Assembly (NCBI GenBank): GCA_030604405.1
Contig: JAUVVY010000010.1
Location: 42,127 to 106,126, forward strand
Source: a bacterium
GTDB lineage: Bacteria; Armatimonadota; Zipacnadia; Zipacnadales; UBA11051
DNA length: 64,000 bases
Direction: 5' to 3'
Under the pieces are notes generated by a model. It worked only from the letters and a program-made list of their open reading frames with translations, did no database searches and had not been told where the DNA came from. Positions 10,352-19,519 of this stretch are shown piece after piece (positions within the stretch are counted from its first letter, which is position 1; each line of letters opens with the position of its first letter). The position numbers and the translations under genes were made by a program.

Positions 10352-10380
10352 TTGAACAACTGTTCGGATGGCTATATAAT
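10352..10380 (+). promoter_or_regulatory. Predicted sigma70-type promoter TTGAAC-17 bp-TATAAT
   Basis: TTGAAC at 10352-10357, TATAAT at 10375-10380, 17-bp spacer, about 46 bp upstream of the GTG start at 10426. Overlaps the dyad GAACA-AC-TGTTC (10354-10365). Confidence 0.6.
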
Positions 10381-10425
10381 GCACTGTGGCAGGAGCATGC
10401 TGCGCAGGACCGGAGGCAAAGCGGC

Positions 10426-11370
10426 GTGAACGAAGACGGCAATTCCCGCAATACCGATGGCGACACGAAACGGGGCGAGACGTCACAGTCCGCCCGTCGA
10501 GCCGGAGATATGAGCGAATTGCGCCGCAAACTGCGCAAGCTTCATCCCACGACAGGTCGCCGGCAGTCTGCGCCTGTTCGCCGCCATATTCCCGAGCGTC
10601 CGCGGCAGCCTGAGCCTGAGCCGGCGTGGCAGCCACCACAAGGCGAGCCGGTGAGCCTGGAAGAGGTGGTGGATGGTGTGGAGGTTTCCGCGCCTGTTGG
10701 CGGCCTGGCGTATCTGGTCAAGAGCCCGCTGGCCGAACTGGACGCGCAATACCACGAACTTTCGCCCAGTTTTGAAGCCGCTCTCGCCTGCGAAGAGTCG
10801 CACTTGCGCCGACTTCTGCTCGGCGCTGGCGCAACGGACGACCTGCAACCACAAGACCTGATATTCCTGGACCTGGAGACCACAGGCCTGAGCAGCACGC
10901 CGCTTTTTCTGATCGGGACGATGGCGTGGGAAGGCGAGGGCTTTGTGATGAATCAGTATCTGGCCCGGAACTACGCCGAGGAAGCAGCGGTCATTGCGCT
11001 GCTCGCCGCCGAAGCCGCCGACAAGCTCCTGCTGGTCTCATTCAATGGCAAGGCTTTCGACCTGCCGTACGTGCAGATGCGGGCGGCGGCCACCGGCGTG
11101 CGTTTCGAGGCGGACTTCGCCCACTGCGACCTGCTCCACGAGGCGCGACGCGCGTGGGCACATAGGCTGCCTGACTGCAAGCTGCAGACGCTTGAGGCCG
11201 ATATTTGCGGCCGGCCGCGCTATAATGACATCCCGGGCAGCGAGATACCTGAGGCGTATCACGAATTCGTGCGCACCGCCAATGCCGCCCAGATGATCGC
11301 GATTCTGCAGCACAATGTGCTTGATTTGATAACACTGGCCGAGATAATGCTGAAACTGCCGCCACGGTGA
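10426..11370 (+). CDS. YprB/MrfB-like DEDD-family 3'-5' exonuclease (RNase H-like fold)
   Basis: IFLDLETTGLSSTPLFLIGTMAW, LVSFNGKAFDLPYVQMR, HCDLLHEARRAW, ILQHNVLDLITLAEI. GTG at 10426 is in frame with the longer ORF (9991), whose upstream part overlaps the divergent gene and the promoter. Confidence 0.8.
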   Translation: MNEDGNSRNTDGDTKRGETSQSARRAGDMSELRRKLRKLHPTTGRRQSAPVRRHIPERPRQPEPEPAWQPPQGEPVSLEEVVDGVEVSAPVGGLAYLVKSPLAELDAQYHELSPSFEAALACEESHLRRLLLGAGATDDLQPQDLIFLDLETTGLSSTPLFLIGTMAWEGEGFVMNQYLARNYAEEAAVIALLAAEAADKLLLVSFNGKAFDLPYVQMRAAATGVRFEADFAHCDLLHEARRAWAHRLPDCKLQTLEADICGRPRYNDIPGSEIPEAYHEFVRTANAAQMIAILQHNVLDLITLAEIMLKLPPR

Positions 11371-11479
11371 TGAAGCCCAGGTCCGAGGCAAAGTCGGGAA
11401 TAGTCACCAACTCTTGTCGGGCTGCCCTTCGACTTCGCTCAGGGCCTGCGGGAAGCCCGACCTGCGCGTTGATAATGCA

Positions 11480-14299
11480 ATGGATGTAGCAGCCTTCCTG
11501 AAACAAATCGAGGCATCGCTTGATTACGCCGGGCAGATCGTCTATGTCCGCGAGGTCGCCGCGCGTGGGGCTAACTACGCCGATCCCGCCGAGCCGCTGC
11601 CGGCACCAGTCCAAGCGATGCTGCAGGCCAGCGGCACAGAACGGCTCTACTCCCACCAGGCGCAGGCCATAGACAGCTTCCACGCCGGAGAGGATACTCT
11701 GATCGTCACCGGCACCGCCTCCGGCAAGTCGCTGTGCTATGTCGTGCCCGTCATTGAGACGTTGCTGGCCGACCCCGAGGCCACGGCGTTGTTGCTCTTC
11801 CCCACCAAGGCGCTTTCACAGGACCAGTTCAAGGGATTTGATGAGGCGTTGACGGCCGCCGGGCTGAATGAGATCATGGCGGGTGTGTACGACGGCGACA
11901 CGCCCTCCGCCACGCGGCGCAAGCTGCGGGATCATGGGTCAGTCATCTTCTCGAACCCCGATATGCTTCATGCAGGGATCCTGCCGCAGCACGGGCGCTG
12001 GGCGCGTTTCCTGGCAAACCTGCGCGTATTGGTGCTGGACGAGCTCCACGTCTATAGCGGCATCTTCGGCTCAAATATGGCGAACCTGCTGCGGCGGTTG
12101 TTCCGCGTTTGTAGTCACTACGGCTCATCGCCGCAGATCGTGGCGTGCTCGGCGACAATCGCTAATCCGCAGGAGCTTGGCGAGGAGCTGACCGGCCGGC
12201 AAATCACACTGATTGACGAAGACGGCAGCCCTCGGGGCAAGCGCACCTATGTGTTCTGGAACCCGCCCCGAGTGCGGGCCACCAACTGGCGGTCGCGGCG
12301 CAGCGCCAACGTCGAGGCGCACGAGCTGATGGCGATGCTGATCCAACACGATGTGCCCACCATCACCTTCTCCAAGGCCAAGATGACTGCCGAGATGATC
12401 TACCGCTATGTGTGCGAGAAGCTCGGCGAAGAAGCGCCGCAGCTTGTGAAAAAGGTGTCAGCCTACCGGGGCGGGTATCTGCCCCAGGAGCGGCGCGCAA
12501 TCGAGCAGCAACTGTTCAGCGGCGAGCTGATGGGCGTGAGCACCACCCGCGCGCTGGAACTGGGAATTGACGTCGGTGGCCTCGATGCCAGTGTTCTGGT
12601 CGGCTACCCGGGGACGCTGGCTTCATTCTTCCAGCAGTCAGGGCGCGCCGGACGCCAGGATCGCGACAGCCTGGTGATTCTAATCGGCCTGGATACCGCC
12701 ATCAACCAGTACGTGATGAGCCACCCGGACTACATCTTCGGCCGGCCCGTGGAGCAGGCCGTCATAGATGAGGACAACCCCTTCGTGATCACACCCCACC
12801 TGCGATGCGCTACCCACGAACTGCCGCTGCAAGAGGCGGAGGGTTGCTTATTTGGCGGCCATTCCGAGATGGTCCTGCGGGTCCTGGAAGAGAACCGGAA
12901 GGTCAAGCAGATCGGCGATATGTGGTATCATGCCGCCACCGAGACGCCGCAGCACGAGGTTTCGCTGCGTGACTACGCCGACGCCAATGTGCTGATCGAG
13001 GATGTTGACACCGGCGAGATAGTGGGCGAGGTCAATAAGTTCGATGCGCCACCGATTCTGCACCCCGGAGCCATCTACATGCACCAGGGCGACACCTACG
13101 AGGTGCTGGAGCTTGATCTGGAACGCAAGCTCGCCCGCGTCAGGCGCGTCGAAGTGGATTACTACACACAGCCCATCGGCGGCACCGACGTGCATCATGT
13201 TGACAACATCCTGCGCGAAAAGCCGTTCGGCAGCGGCACCGCCTACTGGGGCGAAGTGACCGCCTATTTCGATACCCGGATGTATGAAAAGGTCCACTTC
13301 TACTCCCTTGACGCAATCTCCACGCACGGCGTTGATCTGCCGACCATGCAACTGGAGACAATGGCCGTGTGGCAGGTGCCACCGGAGGAGTTGATGGAGC
13401 GGGCCCGCAAGGCGAATCTGGACACACATAGTGGTCTGCGCGGGATCGGCTATGCGGCCAGGATGCTGCTGCCCACCTTCATGACGTGCGATACGCTGGA
13501 TTTCTCGCACTCCATCGGCAGCGCCAACTCGCCCTGGAACGCCATCTTCATCTACGAGCGCTACCCGCTGGGTCTGGGTTTCACCGAGAAGGCCTACGAG
13601 ATGCTGCATGAGATAATGCCCGCCGTGCTGGACCATATCCGCAACTGCCCCTGCCAGGACGGCTGCCCGTGCTGTGTGGGCAAGCCGCTGCGACAGTACG
13701 CGACCTGGAACGTGGCGCGTGGCGAGGCGCATATCCCGTCCAAGCGGGCGGCGCTGATGATCCTGGAGGGCTACCTCGCGGAGATGACGAATCTGCAGAA
13801 TGCTGACGTGGATTCACTAACCGATTCGGAAGCCGATCACGAGCTGCGTCTGGAGACGGCGCTGCGGCGACGCCTGGAGCGGATGCGCGAACCGCAGATA
13901 TTCCACCCGATTAGCCCGCGTCCGCAGACGCAGTACCCTGCCGTCGAGGATCCTGAGACGCTGGATGAGCCTGATGTTGCAGTGCGGCAGCGGCGGCGTA
14001 GGAGTCTGGACAAGGAGCTACGCAAGCGGATCGCAAAGAGCGTACCCTCGGACGAGCTGCCGCCCGACGTGGGCCGTGTAGAAGCGCCGGAGGGCATGAG
14101 CAAGCAGACCAACAAGCCGCCGACACATTTCCCCGGCCGCCCGCGAAAGCAAAGGGAGAAGGTCGGCTCGGACCGCGACTCGACAGACCCAGGCACGCAG
14201 CCGAACGAGGAAGAAGGTGGCGCGGCCATAGAGCAGGACGAGTCGCTGGCCGCGAGAGCGCGGAGGCTGAAGAAGAAGCGGGAGAAGGATGGGGAGTAG
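11480..14299 (+). CDS. DEAD/DEAH-box helicase with DUF1998/MZB domain (YprA/MrfA-like)
   Basis: Motif I GTASGKS, motif II LDELH, QSGRAGRQDRDSLVI, C-terminal 4-Cys cluster CPCQDGCPCCVGKP. ATG 11480 preferred because the upstream extension of ORF 11414 is repeat-derived. Confidence 0.88.
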   Translation: MDVAAFLKQIEASLDYAGQIVYVREVAARGANYADPAEPLPAPVQAMLQASGTERLYSHQAQAIDSFHAGEDTLIVTGTASGKSLCYVVPVIETLLADPEATALLLFPTKALSQDQFKGFDEALTAAGLNEIMAGVYDGDTPSATRRKLRDHGSVIFSNPDMLHAGILPQHGRWARFLANLRVLVLDELHVYSGIFGSNMANLLRRLFRVCSHYGSSPQIVACSATIANPQELGEELTGRQITLIDEDGSPRGKRTYVFWNPPRVRATNWRSRRSANVEAHELMAMLIQHDVPTITFSKAKMTAEMIYRYVCEKLGEEAPQLVKKVSAYRGGYLPQERRAIEQQLFSGELMGVSTTRALELGIDVGGLDASVLVGYPGTLASFFQQSGRAGRQDRDSLVILIGLDTAINQYVMSHPDYIFGRPVEQAVIDEDNPFVITPHLRCATHELPLQEAEGCLFGGHSEMVLRVLEENRKVKQIGDMWYHAATETPQHEVSLRDYADANVLIEDVDTGEIVGEVNKFDAPPILHPGAIYMHQGDTYEVLELDLERKLARVRRVEVDYYTQPIGGTDVHHVDNILREKPFGSGTAYWGEVTAYFDTRMYEKVHFYSLDAISTHGVDLPTMQLETMAVWQVPPEELMERARKANLDTHSGLRGIGYAARMLLPTFMTCDTLDFSHSIGSANSPWNAIFIYERYPLGLGFTEKAYEMLHEIMPAVLDHIRNCPCQDGCPCCVGKPLRQYATWNVARGEAHIPSKRAALMILEGYLAEMTNLQNADVDSLTDSEADHELRLETALRRRLERMREPQIFHPISPRPQTQYPAVEDPETLDEPDVAVRQRRRRSLDKELRKRIAKSVPSDELPPDVGRVEAPEGMSKQTNKPPTHFPGRPRKQREKVGSDRDSTDPGTQPNEEEGGAAIEQDESLAARARRLKKKREKDGE

Positions 14300-14394
14300 A
14301 TAGCCGTGGGCCGGCCTCACCCGCTGCGAAGCAACGGAGTCGGGCTAGAAACAGTAGTTATGCAGATTCTTCTAATCGTGAAAGGAGCTGTCGT

Positions 14395-14556
14395 TGGAGG
14401 GGCCGTGTCGAGCGGCGGAATCGAAGATTCCGCAGGGAGCCCGGCCCGCGCAGAACGCTATCCTGGCGAGCCCTCCGCACCCAAACGGCCAACGACAACG
14501 GCTGGGCCAGGCTTGTCTGTTTCGCTTCGCGAAACAGCCTGCGACAGGCCCCTCCA
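14395..14556. repeat. ~160-bp terminal-inverted, double-hairpin repeat element (copy A)
   Basis: TGGAGGGGCCGTGTCG ... CGACAGGCCCCTCCA termini; hairpins GCGGAATC-GAA-GATTCCGC (14415-14433) and CTGTTTCGC-TTC-GCGAAACAG (14517-14537); conserved core shared with 61817-61978. Confidence 0.85.
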
Positions 14557-14616
14557 TTACGGCAACGGCCGACGGCTGCGGCGGACAAGCCCACGCGATG
14601 ATGGACTGCTTAGGAG

Positions 14617-16956
14617 ATGCTAATGGATGTAGAAACCTTCCTGAACCGCATTGCTGACCACGAATTGTTTGCGGACCAGATCGTGCACGTGGAGGTCATA
14701 CCCGAGCGGCCTGCAGTGTATGCCGATGTGCCGGGCGGGCTGCATCCGGCAGTACAGGCGGCGCTTGAGCAGCAGAACACCAGCCGGCTCTACAGCCACC
14801 AGGCTGAGGCAATAGCGAATATCAGACAGGCCAGGAACGTCGTCATCGTCACTGCGACGGCTTCCGGAAAGACGCTCTGCTATAACATACCGATCGTCGA
14901 AACGCTGGCGGAGGACAGCGCGGCCACAGCGCTTTGCATCTACCCCACCAAGGCGCTGGCTCAGGACCAGCTCCGCGGCATCGGCCAGTTCAACCTGCCT
15001 GACGAGGGCGTCGAATTCCTGGCCGGTACCTATGACGGCGATACCCCGCAGAACCTGCGCCGCAGGCTTCGCGACGGGGCCAATATCATCCTGACCAACC
15101 CCGACATGCTGCACCAGGGCATCCTGCCCCAGCACGCGCGCTGGAACCGCTTCTTCACACAGCTAAGATACGTTGTCATTGACGAGGTGCACGCCTACCG
15201 CGGGGTGTTCGGCTCGCATCTGGCCAACGTGCTGCGGCGGATGCGGCGGATATGCGAACACTACGGCTGCTCGCCGCAGTTCGTCTGCTGCTCAGCGACT
15301 ATCGCCAACCCCCGGGAGCACGCCGAGGGCATCACCGGCCAGCCGATGGAGCTGATCACCAATGACGGCTCACCACGCGGCCCCAAGCGGTTCGTGCTGT
15401 GGAACCCGCCGCCGCAGGAGCGGGCCGCGCGTGGCAAGCCGGACCACTGGCGGGTGGGCGGCGACCGCAAAAGCCCGCTGTGGGAAGGCGTCCATCTGCT
15501 GACGGCGCTGGTGCAGGAGGGCATCCAGACGATCGCATTTGTGCGCACGCGGCTGGCCGCCGAACTCATCTTCAAGAACACGCGTGACCTCTTGCGGCCA
15601 AAGTCACGGCGCTTGTCTGAATCGGTACACGCCTATCGCGGCGGCTACCTACCTGAGGAACGGCGCGAGATCGAAAGGCAACTGGTAAGCAAGGAGATAA
15701 TGGGGGTGGCCAGCACCAACGCGCTGGAACTGGGCATTGACATCGGTAGCCTCGACGCCTGCGTTCTGGTCGGCTACCCGGGCACCGTGGCCAGCCTCTG
15801 GCAGCAGGCCGGACGCGCGGGTCGGGGTGTCGAAGAATCGATCGTTTTCCTGGTGGGACAAAACACGCCGATGGACCAGTACCTGATGACCCACTCTGAC
15901 TACATTTTCGCCCAGAGTCCCGAACAGGCCGTCGTTGATGCCGACAATCCGCATATCGCCATCGGCCATATTCGGTGCGCCGCGTATGAGCTGCCGCTGG
16001 CCGATGAAGAGGTTGAGGTCTTCGGACCGTATGCGGATGTGGTGCTCGAACTGCTCGAGGAAGAACAGCTCGTCAAACATCTGCAGGGGCACTGGTACTG
16101 GGCGTCTTCGGAGTATCCGGCCGCCGATGTCAACCTGCGCAATATCGCCGGCCCGGTCTATACTATCCAGGATGAGGCTGAAGGCCAAAGGGTAATCGGC
16201 ACGATTGACCAACTGAGCGCCCTGAGCCAGCTCCACGACCATGCTGTCTATATCCACGGTGCGGAGACCTACTTCGTCAACCGGCTCGACCTTGAACAGA
16301 AGATCGCGCATGTCGAGAAATGCGACCTGGACTACTACACGCAGTCAATTCAGACATCGCAACTGCGCATAGATGAGACCGAAAAGCAGCAAGAGTGGCG
16401 CGGCGGACTCGCCGGCTTCGGGGATGTTACGGTCACTACCTCGATACCAATGTTCAAGAAGATCCGCTTCCACTCGCGCGATAGCCTCGGCTTCGAGGAG
16501 CTGGAGCTGCCGCCGCAGACGCTGGAGACGGTGGCGATGTGGCTCGCGCCGCCGGAGCAACTGGCCGACCGGATGTTGCAGCAGAAGATGATCGTGGGCG
16601 AGGCGCTCATCGGGATCGCCAATGTGGTGGTCGAGGTCGCACCGTTTTTCGTCATGTGCGACACCCAGGACATCGGCACCGTGGTGGAGGCAAGCTGCCT
16701 GAAGCGGGATGCGCTGTTTCTGCACGATCGCTATCCGGGCGGCATGGGCTATGCGCGGCGCTGCCTGGACTGCATCGAGGACCTGATGGCGGCGGTGCAC
16801 ACCGTCATCAGCGAATGTGGCTGCGAGGACGGTTGCCCGTCGTGTGTCGGGTCTGCGGTGCCGGCCTTCGCGATGACCGACCTGGATAGTGCCGTCCGGG
16901 GGCGGATTCCGGATAAGCGGGCTGCGCTATATCTGCTCGACGCGTTATTCAAATAG
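14617..16956 (+). CDS. Second DEAD/DEAH-box helicase with DUF1998/MZB domain (MrfA-like tandem paralog)
   Basis: VTATASGKTLCYN, VIDEVHAYRGVFGSHLANVLRRM, QQAGRAGRG, Cys cluster CGCEDGCPSCVGSA; start may be ATG 14623. Confidence 0.88.
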   Translation: MLMDVETFLNRIADHELFADQIVHVEVIPERPAVYADVPGGLHPAVQAALEQQNTSRLYSHQAEAIANIRQARNVVIVTATASGKTLCYNIPIVETLAEDSAATALCIYPTKALAQDQLRGIGQFNLPDEGVEFLAGTYDGDTPQNLRRRLRDGANIILTNPDMLHQGILPQHARWNRFFTQLRYVVIDEVHAYRGVFGSHLANVLRRMRRICEHYGCSPQFVCCSATIANPREHAEGITGQPMELITNDGSPRGPKRFVLWNPPPQERAARGKPDHWRVGGDRKSPLWEGVHLLTALVQEGIQTIAFVRTRLAAELIFKNTRDLLRPKSRRLSESVHAYRGGYLPEERREIERQLVSKEIMGVASTNALELGIDIGSLDACVLVGYPGTVASLWQQAGRAGRGVEESIVFLVGQNTPMDQYLMTHSDYIFAQSPEQAVVDADNPHIAIGHIRCAAYELPLADEEVEVFGPYADVVLELLEEEQLVKHLQGHWYWASSEYPAADVNLRNIAGPVYTIQDEAEGQRVIGTIDQLSALSQLHDHAVYIHGAETYFVNRLDLEQKIAHVEKCDLDYYTQSIQTSQLRIDETEKQQEWRGGLAGFGDVTVTTSIPMFKKIRFHSRDSLGFEELELPPQTLETVAMWLAPPEQLADRMLQQKMIVGEALIGIANVVVEVAPFFVMCDTQDIGTVVEASCLKRDALFLHDRYPGGMGYARRCLDCIEDLMAAVHTVISECGCEDGCPSCVGSAVPAFAMTDLDSAVRGRIPDKRAALYLLDALFK

Positions 16957-16981
16957 GGCATCTTGCCGGGAGGTGACTGGG

Positions 16982-18421
16982 ATGTTTAGTCGGTCGCTGC
17001 TGTTGACGGATGATGACCTGCAACGCATCGAAGACGCGGCGCTGCGGATTCTTGCTGAGGCGGGGATGCGCTTTGAAAGCGAGCGGCTGCTGGACTATCT
17101 GGAGGCCGGCGGTGCGCGGATTGATCCGGCCCGCTACCGTGCTTGCTTGTCCGAGGAGATGGTGGGGAGAGCATTTGAGGTCCTTAAGCCATCCACCGAG
17201 GAGCATGATGTTGCCCGCCTCGTCTCCCGCGAAATGGGCGAGGAGTTCAGCCTGGACTTCGGCTACGAGGCGTTCTTCCTGTACGACTGGCCGCAGAAAG
17301 ACCGCAGAGGGGCAGATGAGAGCGACATCATCGAGCTGATTAAGCTGGGCGATGTCATCCCCGAAGTCGGCACTGTCGGACTTCCAGTACTCAACTCCAG
17401 GACCGACCAGCGCATCGAGGCCCTGGAGGCGGTGGCCTTGCTGCTGCGTTATACGGGCAAGCATCGCGGGGCCGGCATCCGCACACCCGCGCAAGTGCCG
17501 TACATGATTGAAATTGACCAACTGCTCGGCTACACGGCGACCAATCCGCACTTCGTGCAGACCGGCCGCTGCATGATCTCGCCGCTATCATTTGGGGCGG
17601 ATGCCTGCGGGATATTCGAGGCGCTGATTGACAACGGTTACGACAAAAGCTTATGGGTCGCCACGATGCCGATTGCCGGTGGCACCAGCCCGGTGACAGC
17701 GGCGGGCACGGTGGCGGTACTGGTGGCCGAGATCATCGGCGGCTGGGTGCTGGCCAAGTGCATCAACCCGGAAGCTGTCGTCGAGGCTACGATCATCAGC
17801 GGGACGATGGATATGCGGCGGGTGTCGGCCGCTTTCGCTGCACCTGAGGCGCTGCTGCAGGACATCGCCACGGCGGAATTCTTCCGGCGGCGCTACGGGA
17901 TCAAAGTCGGCTACGATCCGAGCTACATAGATGCCAAGGTACCCGGCCTGCAGGCGGCATACGAAAAGACCTACAAGCAGGTGGCTTTGGGCCTGTGCCT
18001 GGGGCCGGCGCTGACCGTCGGAGGGCTGGAGGGATGTGCCACCTTCTCGCCGACCCAGGCGATGCTGGAGATTGATTTGAACCAGGGCCTGTGGCGATTC
18101 TTCCAGGGCATTGACTGCAGCGATGAACGCCTGGCCACCGATGAGATAATTGCAGCCTGCAATGCCGATCTGAAAAGCTTCATGCAGACTGACCACACGC
18201 TGGATAACTATCGCGAGGCGCTGTGGGATCCGGAGTTTCTCCTGCGGGGCCCCTGGACCGATGGCGCAACGGAGTGGACTCAGGCCAACAGCCTGCTCGA
18301 TGCGGCGGACGAAAAATGGCGCGAGTTGCTGAAGCAATATGAGGCGCCCGAGGTGGACGAGGACCAGCTCCGCGAGGTCGAGGCCGTCATTGATCGAGCG
18401 CGTGCAGAGCTTTGTGGATAG
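16982..18421 (+). CDS. Trimethylamine methyltransferase (MttB) superfamily protein, non-pyrrolysine
   Basis: MFSRSLLLTDDDLQRIEDAALRILAEAGMRFESERLLDYLEAGGARID and PIAGGTSPVTAAGTVAVLVAEIIGGWVLAKCINP; no in-frame TAG; ATG 16982 preceded by GGGAGGTGACTGG. Confidence 0.85.
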   Translation: MFSRSLLLTDDDLQRIEDAALRILAEAGMRFESERLLDYLEAGGARIDPARYRACLSEEMVGRAFEVLKPSTEEHDVARLVSREMGEEFSLDFGYEAFFLYDWPQKDRRGADESDIIELIKLGDVIPEVGTVGLPVLNSRTDQRIEALEAVALLLRYTGKHRGAGIRTPAQVPYMIEIDQLLGYTATNPHFVQTGRCMISPLSFGADACGIFEALIDNGYDKSLWVATMPIAGGTSPVTAAGTVAVLVAEIIGGWVLAKCINPEAVVEATIISGTMDMRRVSAAFAAPEALLQDIATAEFFRRRYGIKVGYDPSYIDAKVPGLQAAYEKTYKQVALGLCLGPALTVGGLEGCATFSPTQAMLEIDLNQGLWRFFQGIDCSDERLATDEIIAACNADLKSFMQTDHTLDNYREALWDPEFLLRGPWTDGATEWTQANSLLDAADEKWRELLKQYEAPEVDEDQLREVEAVIDRARAELCG

Positions 18422-18436
18422 CCGGCTCTTGAGACC

Positions 18437-19471
18437 TCAACGTATGGCAAGGGCAAGCGGGAGATCAATCCTCTGCCCCGTTTCCATGCTCTGTACGGCC
18501 GCAACGAAGACCTCCTGGGCCTTGTAGCCGTCTTCGCCGCTTGCTCTGGGCGTATCCTCGCCACGGATGGCATTGATGAAGCCCGCAAGCTGGCCGTCGA
18601 ACCAGGTGTTGCTGTCGCGGCGGTTCTCAAACGGGATCGTCTCAACCTCGCCGTCGGCCTTCGAGATGTCAATGAGCCACTCGTCATCTTCCTGCCGGGG
18701 CTGGTGGATGCTGCCGTCCGGGCCGATGACATCGAGGCCGCCAAAGCCGCTGTGGGCGCCGCGCGGCAGGCTCCACGACCATTGCACCAGGGCCTGGTCG
18801 CCACTTTCGAATTGTAGAATGACGATGGTGTTATCCAGCACGGAGCCGTAATTGGCCATGTGATTCATGTAAGCGGTCACAGAGGCGACATCACCGAACG
18901 TGTAGCGCAGAAAGTCAATGTCGTGGGAGCCGCTTTCGGTAAGCGGGCCGTCGCTGAACTCGCCGTTGCAATACCACTCGCCGTAGTTGGGCGGGCCGGG
19001 CGCTGTGCCGGCCGCGATGCACCGCCACATGCACGGCCTGCCGGCCTTGCCCTCATGGATCATCTTGCGCATCTGGCCCCAGTTGTCGTCATAGCGGCAC
19101 ACAAGGGCCATCGCCAGTACGGTGCCGGCCTCTTCGTGCGCATCAATCATCGCGCGGCAGTCTTGCAGCGTACGCGCCATCGGCTTCTCGCACAGCGCAT
19201 GTTTGCCGGCTTGGGCCGCCTTGATCCCAGCATCTGCGTGGAACTGCGTCGGGATGCCGACAATCACCGCGTCCACGTCAGCCATCTCCACCAGCTCGTC
19301 ATAACTGCCACAACTACGTGCTGCGCCGACTTCTTCGGCCCGCGCCCTGGCCAGGTCCTCATTGGCATCCGCGATGCAGACGATCTCAGCGTTTTCGTTG
19401 GCCTGGATGGCGGGGATGTGTGATTGGCTTATCGCTCCGCCGCCGATCATTCCAAAGCGAATCCTGTCCAT
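18437..19471 (-). CDS. Gfo/Idh/MocA-family oxidoreductase
   Basis: FGMIGGGAISQSHIPAIQANENAEIVCIADANEDLA ... GKHALCEKPMARTLQDCRAMI. Confidence 0.93.
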   Translation of the reverse strand: MDRIRFGMIGGGAISQSHIPAIQANENAEIVCIADANEDLARARAEEVGAARSCGSYDELVEMADVDAVIVGIPTQFHADAGIKAAQAGKHALCEKPMARTLQDCRAMIDAHEEAGTVLAMALVCRYDDNWGQMRKMIHEGKAGRPCMWRCIAAGTAPGPPNYGEWYCNGEFSDGPLTESGSHDIDFLRYTFGDVASVTAYMNHMANYGSVLDNTIVILQFESGDQALVQWSWSLPRGAHSGFGGLDVIGPDGSIHQPRQEDDEWLIDISKADGEVETIPFENRRDSNTWFDGQLAGFINAIRGEDTPRASGEDGYKAQEVFVAAVQSMETGQRIDLPLALAIR

Positions 19472-19519
19472 GAAATGCTGCCTCCTGATTTAGATGTGCG
19501 TAATTTCCGCGAGCACTTG

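Noticed and set aside
9991-10425. Upstream extension of the exonuclease ORF
   Set aside because: Overlaps the divergent gene start and the predicted promoter; GTG 10426 fits better.
16982-18421. Pyrrolysine-containing MttB
   Set aside because: Frame is open without an in-frame TAG, so it is treated as a non-Pyl MttB homolog.
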